Assembly: GCA_020057015.1 (NCBI GenBank)
Contig: JAGVGS010000162.1
Span: 1 to 16,044, forward strand
From: Candidatus Omnitrophota bacterium
Lineage (GTDB): Bacteria > Omnitrophota > Gorgyraeia > Aquiviventales > Aquiviventaceae
Reading direction: 5' to 3'
Length of the DNA: 16,044 nt
Positions 7,598-15,407 of the stretch are shown one piece after another (the first letter of the stretch is position 1; each line of letters starts with the position of its first letter). The translations under genes and the position numbers were made by a program. The notes beneath the pieces were generated by a model. It was given only the letters and a program-made list of their open reading frames with translations. It did not search any database and had not been told where the DNA came from.

Positions 7598-7625
7598 AGT
7601 GGGCAATTACGGAGTCTAGCCCACC

Positions 7626-8000
7626 ATGAGAGCTAGAGGGATTGTCCTACTTGCGGCGGTTGTGTTGCTGGCGGGATGTGCCAATACCCCCATGGGTAGA
7701 TCAATCCGCGAAGGATTCTACACGCAAGCTCGGGCACTTTACGCTTATCAGGGAGACACTCAAGAAGACATCCCAAGGTTGAAGGAATGTCAGTTTACTC
7801 AGCTGATCGGGCAACCACTTTCTGCGGTGATAGAGTGTTTCGGAAAGCCCTACGTGTACGCTCTTGGAGTGGAGGAAGACGGGTATGTGTCGTATCAGGT
7901 TGGAGCGTTGTACGGGATAACACCTACGGGGACTGATCCCACTCACGGCTTCACCGTGATGCTTCGGAAGGGAAAGGTTGTAGATATTGTGAGATTTTAA
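7626..8000 (+). CDS. Small lipoprotein of unknown function
   Basis: The 124-residue protein opens with a clear lipoprotein signal (MRARG, hydrophobic core, LLAGC with Cys18), so it is predicted to be membrane-anchored in the periplasm. The mature part has FTQLIGQPLSAVIECFGKP, a pattern that recurs in small SmpA/BamE-like outer-membrane lipoproteins with a helix-hairpin start; that resemblance is by eye only. A 14-bp perfect inverted repeat (7991-8004) spans the stop codon. yidD starts 5 nt after the stop, so the two are likely cotranscribed. Confidence 0.75.
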   Translation: MRARGIVLLAAVVLLAGCANTPMGRSIREGFYTQARALYAYQGDTQEDIPRLKECQFTQLIGQPLSAVIECFGKPYVYALGVEEDGYVSYQVGALYGITPTGTDPTHGFTVMLRKGKVVDIVRF

Positions 8001-8005
8001 TCTCG

Positions 8006-8221
8006 ATGAAGGGACTTCTTCTCTTGGGAATCCGGGTCTACAGGCAGTGGTTGTCGCCCTTGGTTTCGAGGAAGGTGCGGTGTCGGTTTCATCCGACTTG
8101 TTCCGAATACGCCGAGCAGGCGATTCGATCTTACGGCGTTATCGCCGGTGCTCGAAAGACGTGGGGTCGCTTGAAGAAGTGCCGACCGGACAACTTCGAC
8201 ACCTGTATCAACTACCCGTGA
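8006..8221 (+). CDS. yidD: YidD-family membrane protein insertion efficiency factor
   Basis: The 71-residue protein has the YidD core CRFHPTCSEYAEQAI and an amphipathic N-terminus (LLLLGIRVYRQWLSPL). YidD is a small peripheral inner-membrane protein that helps YidC-dependent insertion. Two features are unusual. It is not beside rpmH, rnpA or yidC, its normal chromosomal context. Its C-terminus reads KKCRPDNFDTCINYP instead of the usual RCHP...GGxDP ending. It may be a second, island-borne copy with a specialised partner. It starts 5 nt after the lipoprotein gene. Confidence 0.85.
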   Translation: MKGLLLLGIRVYRQWLSPLVSRKVRCRFHPTCSEYAEQAIRSYGVIAGARKTWGRLKKCRPDNFDTCINYP

Positions 8222-8418
8222 GAAGAGACACCATCGGTGCAAGCCAGCCTGCGCGAATTGGTACGCGAATTGGTACCGGGTACTGAGGGGACATGTTGAA
8301 AAGGCTATTTCTCCAAACCTACAGATGGCCGTTGTTCCGAGAGCCTGGGATTGGCGGAGTCGCTGGATATTGTGATTCGCGCGATTGTGGAAGGTTTGAG
8401 AGTGGCGTTGGGTGAACT
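8222..8418. other. 197-bp gap with a repeat and a possible remnant frame
   Basis: The first part holds the tandem and inverted repeats at 8253-8283. The rest is open on the plus strand from 8300 to a TGA at 8420-8422, ending in LAESLDIVIRAIVEGL and a few more residues. That frame has no ATG, and its stop overlaps the GTG of the next gene as GTGA. It could be a short gene with a TTG start (8351) or the 3' remnant of a lost gene. No RNA gene or terminator is evident. Confidence 0.35.
8253..8283. repeat. Tandem 12-bp repeat plus gtaccgggtac inverted repeat
   Basis: gcgaattggtac is repeated exactly in tandem (8253-8264, 8265-8276). The second copy runs into the 11-bp inverted repeat gtaccgggtac (8273-8283), followed by TGAGGGG. 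This is the same layout as 7300-7324: tandem gcga-starting unit, then gtaccgggtac, then GGGG. It resembles REP-type intergenic repeats, but two copies are too few to be sure. Confidence 0.65.
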
Positions 8419-9105
8419 GTGAAAAAGCAGACTTCGGGGAAACAGTCAAAGCAAGATTGCTGCAAGTACTCTGTCTTTCGACACCCGCTGTTGGTGGGGC
8501 TATGTGGGGTCATTATTGGGTGGTGTCTCAACCTGCTGACGCCCCAGATTACTGAGCGTTCAAATCTGAAGTTGCAACCGTATTTTTCTGTGGCGAATTA
8601 TCTTAAAGATGGGAACCTGTACTTCTTGTCATACATCAATGCGACGAATAGAGGGAAGAAACCGATTGGCTTGCGCTCCGCAAAGCTTGAAGTTGTCCTG
8701 AACAAGTCAAAGAGAGCCAAACTTGACACGGTTCCCATATTCCCGCGATTCCATATCTCAAAGGAAGCGAGAGCACCAACCGTTGACCAGCCCTTCTTCT
8801 ATGATGCCGAATTCTACGAAAATGTAGTGAAAGATAAAGAGGGGCGAATAACCAAGAATTATGATTACCATCCGAAATCTCTGATATGTAAAGAAGTGGT
8901 CTTGAAGCAAGGTGAGTTTGAAGACGGCTACCTGTTTTTCAAACTGGAAAAAGCCGCTGTGGATGTGCCAGAGATCAATAGCATTCGCGGACGACTCGTT
9001 TTCGGAACGACTGAAGGTGAAAAGAAAACTGAGGTTGTAAACTTCAAGAGGTGGGCTGAAGACAAGTTCTACGAGCGGTTCTTCATTATTACGGATGTTA
9101 AATGA
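8419..9105 (+). CDS. Hypothetical single-pass membrane-anchored protein
   Basis: This 228-residue protein has a Lys-rich cytoplasmic start, one TM segment at about 23-41 (HPLLVGLCGVIIGWCLNLL), and then about 185 residues predicted outside the membrane. That region looks beta-rich with a mixed charge pattern; no family is recognised. The GTG start overlaps a TGA as GTGA. It is the most A+T-rich gene in the window (20 of 60 bases are G or C at 8581-8640, against 36 of 60 at 13141-13200 in clpB), which suggests acquisition from another source. Confidence 0.65.
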   Translation: MKKQTSGKQSKQDCCKYSVFRHPLLVGLCGVIIGWCLNLLTPQITERSNLKLQPYFSVANYLKDGNLYFLSYINATNRGKKPIGLRSAKLEVVLNKSKRAKLDTVPIFPRFHISKEARAPTVDQPFFYDAEFYENVVKDKEGRITKNYDYHPKSLICKEVVLKQGEFEDGYLFFKLEKAAVDVPEINSIRGRLVFGTTEGEKKTEVVNFKRWAEDKFYERFFIITDVK

Positions 9106-9166
9106 CCTGAGATGAAAAAGTCTATCTACGTACGGTCGTTCGGGTGGCAGATGAATAGGCGAGAGC

Positions 9167-9991
9167 ATGAGTGAGCGACTGGTTTTAGACTTGGAAACCC
9201 AGAAGGAATTTGCCGAAGTTGAGGGGCGGCGGCCGGAGCTGCTGCTCATCTCGGTCTGCGGCGTCTACAGCTACGAGCAAAACCGCTACGACGCCTACGT
9301 GGAGGCCAATATCGCCTCAGACCTCGGCCCCCGGCTGCAGGAGGCAGCACTCATCATCGGTTTCAACATCCGCCGCTTCGACATGCTGGTGCTGCAGCCC
9401 TACCTGCCGTATCCGGTCGGCCCGCTGCCCCAGCTCGACATCATGGAGGATGTGGTGAAGGGCCTGGGCCATCGCCTGAGCCTGGAGAGCATCGCGCAGG
9501 CCACCTTGGGCCGCGGCAAAACCGGCCACGGGCTGGAAGCGCTGCAATGGTTCAAGGAAGGGAAACTCGACCTGGTCACCAAGTATTGTTTAGATGATGT
9601 GAAGCTCACGAAGGACATCTACGACTACGGTAAGAAGCACGGACGGCTCTTTGCCACTGGGCGCTTTAACAACGAAAAGCTGCAGATCCCGGTGTTCTGG
9701 CCTGACCGCAAGCGGGACCTCACGGTGGTGAGCAAGACGATCCAAGAAGCCTGCGCGAAACACCTGCAAGTGGAGGTCGAATACGTCTCGCGCACGCCGC
9801 GCGCCGGCGAGCCGCCGCAGCAGCTGCGCCGCGTGGATGTGTACCACATCGCTGAGCCGTATTTCGAGGGCTACTGCCATTTACGCCGGGACATCCGGCA
9901 GTTTCGGTTGGATCGGGTCATCGACGTCAAACCCACCTGGCAGCGCTTCAGCGTGCCGGCGGATTTCGTGCCCACCGCCGTCGCGGAATGA
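9167..9991 (+). CDS. DEDDy-type 3'-5' exonuclease fused to a WYL-like domain
   Basis: Residues 1-155 form an RNase H-like exonuclease of the DnaQ/YprB type. DLET gives Asp8 and Glu10 (ExoI), GFN..RFD gives Asp72 (ExoII), and YCLDD gives Tyr140 and Asp144 (ExoIII, YxxxD). All catalytic acids are present. From about 185 to 260 the sequence fits a WYL domain: IQEACAKHLQVEVEY, then RRVDVYHIAE, EGYCHLRRDIRQFRLDRV and a final F. The W-Y-L residues themselves are replaced by FEGYC. WYL domains sense ligands or nucleic acid in bacterial regulators, often in defence. The first 20 codons are A/T-ending and the body G/C-ending, with the switch at cggcggcc (9227-9234). A 5' homologue lies at 6200. Confidence 0.8.
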   Translation: MSERLVLDLETQKEFAEVEGRRPELLLISVCGVYSYEQNRYDAYVEANIASDLGPRLQEAALIIGFNIRRFDMLVLQPYLPYPVGPLPQLDIMEDVVKGLGHRLSLESIAQATLGRGKTGHGLEALQWFKEGKLDLVTKYCLDDVKLTKDIYDYGKKHGRLFATGRFNNEKLQIPVFWPDRKRDLTVVSKTIQEACAKHLQVEVEYVSRTPRAGEPPQQLRRVDVYHIAEPYFEGYCHLRRDIRQFRLDRVIDVKPTWQRFSVPADFVPTAVAE

Positions 9992-10005
9992 CCAGGGATC
10001 GTGCG

Positions 10006-10035
10006 TTGACGGGACAAGGTGGCACGCAGTATACT
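10006..10035 (+). promoter_or_regulatory. Sigma-70-type promoter of hicBA
   Basis: TTGACG (10006-10011) and TATACT (10030-10035) are separated by 18 bp. Transcription should start near 10042, at the AAGGAG ribosome-binding site (10042-10047) that lies 7 bp before the hicB ATG, leaving a leader of only about 13 nt. Confidence 0.7.
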
Positions 10036-10054
10036 TCCTGCAAGGAGTAAACCG

Positions 10055-10273
10055 ATGCGGCAAAAGACCTATACCGTGCTGATTGAGCAAGATGAGACCG
10101 GGGCTTATGTGGCTCGCGTGCCGGATCTCAAAGGCTGCCACACGTACGCACGCTCGATCCCAGTGCTCTTGAAACGGGTCCGAGAGGCCATTGAGCTGTG
10201 TCTGGAAGTCGAAGGACGAGGCGCGCAGCCTCTACGATTTATCGGGATCCAACAAGTCAGCGTTCCTGCGTGA
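10055..10273 (+). CDS. hicB: HicB-family antitoxin
   Basis: The 72-residue protein has the HicB partial RNase H-like fold: YTVLIEQDETGAYVARVPDLKGCHT, then a helix EAIELCLEVEG. HicB binds and neutralises the HicA mRNA interferase. It is short and ends after the beta core, with no C-terminal ribbon-helix-helix or HTH DNA-binding domain, so it may not autorepress as longer HicBs do. The ATG at 10055 was chosen over upstream in-frame starts because AAGGAG is 7 bp away and the promoter places the 5' end near 10042. It overlaps hicA as GTGA. Confidence 0.88.
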   Translation: MRQKTYTVLIEQDETGAYVARVPDLKGCHTYARSIPVLLKRVREAIELCLEVEGRGAQPLRFIGIQQVSVPA

Positions 10274-10494
10274 GCAAGCTCCCAGCCGTCAAGCCCATCG
10301 AGTTAGTCCGGCTCCTCGAACGTATCGGTTTTCAACGCCTCCGCCAAAAGGGCAGCCATCTCTATCTCCGGCACCCCGATGGCCGAGCGACGGTTGTGCC
10401 CATGCATCGGGGCCACGATCTGCCGCCTGGGCTCTTGCGGGCGATTTTGCAGGATGCCGAATTGAATCGGGAACAGTTTCTTGGCTTGTTTTAG
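10270..10494 (+). CDS. hicA: HicA-family mRNA interferase toxin
   Basis: The 74-residue protein has the HicA double-stranded-RNA-binding-like fold with the key KGSH motif (catalytic His), followed by LYLRHPDGRATVVPMHRGHDLPPG and the helix LRAILQDAEL. HicA cleaves mRNA and arrests growth when HicB is lost. The GTG start at 10270 overlaps the hicB TGA by 4 nt, so translation is coupled and antitoxin comes first. Upstream in-frame starts inside hicB were rejected because GTG 10270 gives the usual length and family start. The toxin looks intact. Confidence 0.9.
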   Translation: MSKLPAVKPIELVRLLERIGFQRLRQKGSHLYLRHPDGRATVVPMHRGHDLPPGLLRAILQDAELNREQFLGLF

Positions 10495-10503
10495 GATTGC
10501 CAC

Positions 10504-11259
10504 ATGCGAGCGGTCATTTTGGGCGCTGGGACGTCGATTCCGGCGCGCGGGTATAGCCCCGCCGGCGTCTATGTGCAGATCGCCAAGGAGCATGTGCTGC
10601 TCGATGCTGGGGCCGGCAGCCTGCAGCGGCTGCAGCGGGTGAGTGCTCAGTGGGATCAGCTCGACCGCATCTTCCTGACGCATTTTCACGTGGACCACTC
10701 ACTGGACCTGGTCTCGATCCTGGCGGCGTTGCGTCTACCGCCGGTGCAGCGCAAGAAGCCGCTGTACGTGTACGGCCCGCCAGGCCTCAAGCGGCTGTAT
10801 CGGCAATTCAACGCGGCCTATGACGATCGGCTCTCGCCGCGTGGCTACCGCGTCGTGTTCCGCGAGCTGCAGCGCGCCACGCAGCACCTGCCTGGCTACA
10901 CCGTGCACACGTATCCGATGAACCACTACGCCACCAAAGCGATCGGGTATCGTCTGACTCAAGGACGCAAGACGCTGGCGTATTCCGGCGACACGGATGT
11001 GTGCGATAACGCCAGCGCTTTAGGGCAGGGGGCTGAGGTGTTTATTCTGGAATGCTCGGTACGCGACGACCTGAAATTCGAGGGCCACCTCACCCCCTCG
11101 GAGTGCGGGCAAATTGCCGCTCGCGCGCGCTGCCGCCATTTGGTGCTCAGTCATTTCTACCCAGTTTTTAAGGGCTACGACATCCGCGCCCGCGTGCGCC
11201 GCCATTACCCCGGCCGCCTCACCCTGGCCCGCGACTTCACCCGCCTGATCATTTCTTGA
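10504..11259 (+). CDS. Metallo-beta-lactamase-fold hydrolase, RNase Z-like
   Basis: The 251-residue protein has the zinc-binding THFHVDH (His60, His62, Asp64, His65), followed by MNH, YSGDTDVCDN (bridging Asp) and LSHFYP (late His), as in the RNase Z/ElaC and MBL-fold phosphodiesterase branch. It could process tRNA 3' ends or hydrolyse a small phosphodiester; the exosite arm of true RNase Z is not evident, so tRNA processing is only one option. It begins 9 nt after hicA. TAGGAT (10492-10497) lies exactly 6 bp before the ATG and may be a -10 element or supply an AGGA ribosome-binding site. Confidence 0.85.
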   Translation: MRAVILGAGTSIPARGYSPAGVYVQIAKEHVLLDAGAGSLQRLQRVSAQWDQLDRIFLTHFHVDHSLDLVSILAALRLPPVQRKKPLYVYGPPGLKRLYRQFNAAYDDRLSPRGYRVVFRELQRATQHLPGYTVHTYPMNHYATKAIGYRLTQGRKTLAYSGDTDVCDNASALGQGAEVFILECSVRDDLKFEGHLTPSECGQIAARARCRHLVLSHFYPVFKGYDIRARVRRHYPGRLTLARDFTRLIIS

Positions 11260-11284
11260 CCTCGCGGGGGTTGGGGGGCGGGTG

Positions 11285-11290
11285 TATAAT
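11285..11290 (+). promoter_or_regulatory. -10 box TATAAT directly before htpX (leaderless promoter)
   Basis: A perfect TATAAT lies 6 bp upstream of the htpX ATG at 11297, so transcription is predicted to begin at the A of the start codon. No Shine-Dalgarno sequence fits before the ATG (taccccATG). TTGACC at 11256-11261 is a -35 candidate but is 23 bp away, too far for standard spacing. Confidence 0.6.
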
Positions 11291-11296
11291 TACCCC

Positions 11297-12157
11297 ATGA
11301 ACACACTCAGAACCTGGTTTCTCTTGGCCTTGCTGACCGTACTGCTGGTCTTCATCGGCTCGCTGATGGGCGGCCAGCAGGGCGCGGCGATGGCGTTTGT
11401 CTTTGCGCTGCTGATGAATTTCATCTCGTACTGGTTCAGCGACAAGATCGTGCTGGCCATGTACCGCGCCAAGCCCCTGAGCGAGGCCGAAGCCCCGCAG
11501 GTGTACCGGGCGGTGCGGGAGATTGCCACGCGCGACCACCTACCAATGCCGAAGCTGTACTGGCTGCCCACCAAGACGCCTAATGCGTTTGCCACCGGTC
11601 GCAGCCCGAAGCACGCGGCCGTGGCGGTCACCAGCGGGCTGCTTGAGATTATGAGCGAAGAAGAGCTGAAAGGGGTGCTCGCGCATGAGCTCAGCCATGT
11701 GAAGAATCGCGACACGCTGGTCATGACCGTGGCAGCCGCGGTGGCCGGGGCGATCATGTTCCTGGCGCGCATGGCGCAATGGAGCCTGTGGGCCGGCGGC
11801 GGGCGGCGCAACAACGAAAACAACCGCAGCAATGCTGCTTTGCAGCTTGTGGCTCTGCTGCTCATCGCGATTCTGGCTCCGCTGGCCGCGATGCTGATCC
11901 AGATGGCCATCTCGCGCACCCGCGAATACGGGGCCGACGAGACCGGGGCGCGCTTAACCGGCAACCCCCACGGCCTGGCCTCAGCGCTGGAAAAGCTCCA
12001 CGCGGCGGCCAAGGCGCATCCGCTGCCCCACGCCAATCCGGCCACCGCGCACCTGTTCATCGTGAATCCGCTGTCCGCCGGGGTGATCGCAAACCTGTTT
12101 TCCACGCACCCGCCGATGGAGGAGCGCGTTCGCCGCCTACGCGGCATGCGTCTGTGA
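11297..12157 (+). CDS. htpX: HtpX-family membrane zinc metalloprotease
   Basis: The 286-residue protein is an M48B peptidase that degrades damaged or misassembled inner-membrane proteins. Two N-terminal hydrophobic segments (about 7-24 and 29-47) and two central ones (about 141-158 and 180-204) surround the active site HELSH (130-134). The third zinc ligand, Glu210, lies in SRTREYGADE. Length is typical. The ATG at 11297 is preferred to an in-frame GTG at 11282 because it gives the family start and lies at the predicted transcript start. Next is clpB after 75 bp; both belong to protein quality control, and in many bacteria htpX is stress-induced. Confidence 0.93.
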   Translation: MNTLRTWFLLALLTVLLVFIGSLMGGQQGAAMAFVFALLMNFISYWFSDKIVLAMYRAKPLSEAEAPQVYRAVREIATRDHLPMPKLYWLPTKTPNAFATGRSPKHAAVAVTSGLLEIMSEEELKGVLAHELSHVKNRDTLVMTVAAAVAGAIMFLARMAQWSLWAGGGRRNNENNRSNAALQLVALLLIAILAPLAAMLIQMAISRTREYGADETGARLTGNPHGLASALEKLHAAAKAHPLPHANPATAHLFIVNPLSAGVIANLFSTHPPMEERVRRLRGMRL

Positions 12158-12232
12158 GCTACAAAGCGGCTCGGAACTCGCATCGGGCTTTCACTCCGGG
12201 TCGTCGACCGCAATCACTAGCAGGTCACTCGA

Positions 12233-14812
<2,580 letters not shown>

Positions 14813-15220
14813 CGTGGCGGTAGTGCTGGCCGCTGCTTCGGTGGCGGCGGCGCAGGACCTGCGCATCGACGCGCAGGTCGATAAGACCACCGTAGAGGTG
14901 GGCCAGCCGGTGACGCTGACGATCTCGCTCAGCGGCGATCTCTCCGGAGTGCAATTGCCGCCCCCGCAATTTCCCGAGGGGCTCATCGTCGCGGCGCAGA
15001 GCCAATCGACGAGCATCGCCTTCCGGGCTGGGGTGCAAGAGCGCGCCACCGGGCTCGTGTTCGTGCTGGTGCCACAACGTGACGGCACGTTTACCCTGGG
15101 ACCGTTTCCAGTGACGCACGGCAAACAGATGTTGGAGACCCCGGTCATCACGCTGACGGTGAGCAAGTCCGCCCTGCCGCCGAACCTCCGACGACAACTC
15201 GACGGGCCGCGTTTTACCCT

Positions 15221-15266
15221 CTAGAGGCGTCCTCGACGCCAAAAGCCCCAGGGCTGGGGCCTCTAG
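15221..15266. terminator. Folded intergenic element (three-way junction), possible terminator
   Basis: An outer stem CTAGAG (15221-15226) / CTCTAG (15261-15266) encloses two perfect hairpins: GCGTC-ctcGACGC (15227-15231 / 15235-15239), and GCCCCA-gggc-TGGGGC (15245-15250 / 15255-15260). CAAAATTTT follows on the plus strand, and on the minus strand the GC hairpin is followed by TTTT. It probably ends the htpX-clpB-batD-like transcript, but the plus-strand U-tract is displaced from the hairpin, so it is not a textbook terminator. Confidence 0.5.
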
Positions 15267-15275
15267 CAAAATTTT

Positions 15276-15291
15276 ACACAATATTTAGTGT
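15276..15291. promoter_or_regulatory. NrdR box upstream of nrdJ
   Basis: ACACAATATTTAGTGT fits the 16-bp NrdR operator (ACAC, A/T-rich centre, GTGT; six of eight half-site pairs symmetric). NrdR is the ATP/dATP-sensing repressor of ribonucleotide reductase genes. The box ends 8 bp before the -35 hexamer. NrdR sites normally come as pairs; a convincing partner at the usual spacing was not found, only a weak right half-site GTGT at 15316-15319. Confidence 0.65.
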
Positions 15292-15299
15292 TTTTCTGC

Positions 15300-15327
15300 T
15301 TGACAGCCGTTTCCCGTGTGCTATCTT
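15300..15327 (+). promoter_or_regulatory. nrdJ promoter (extended -10)
   Basis: A consensus -35 TTGACA (15300-15305) and TATCTT (15322-15327) are 16 bp apart, with TG one base before the -10 (extended -10). Transcription should begin near 15334, giving a leader of about 74 nt. The leader contains a hairpin CCACAA-GGGG-TTGTGG (15341-15356) and ends with the GGAGGA ribosome-binding site (15395-15400). Confidence 0.7.
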
Positions 15328-15407
15328 CAGGGAAGATTAGCCACAAGGGGTTGTGGATTGGCTGTAGAGGCGGTCAAGGGCTTGTGTTCGAGACGGAGGA
15401 ACCACGC

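Noticed and set aside
7991..8004. Palindrome gagattttaatctc as a terminator
   Set aside because: The 6-bp stem is A/T-rich with a 2-nt loop, no U-tract follows, and yidD begins 2 nt later.
6338..9105. Integron-type cassette array (small same-strand orphan genes)
   Set aside because: No attC-like pairs (RYYYAAC with GTTRRRY at proper spacing) were found. One GTTGGGT at 8409 has no partner, and there is no integrase.
9112..9174. 20-residue peptide before the exonuclease (MKKSIYVRSF and on)
   Set aside because: Very short and without a good ribosome-binding site; may be chance.
15334..15407. Cobalamin riboswitch controlling nrdJ
   Set aside because: The leader is about 74 nt, too short for the B12 element, and lacks a recognisable B12 box.
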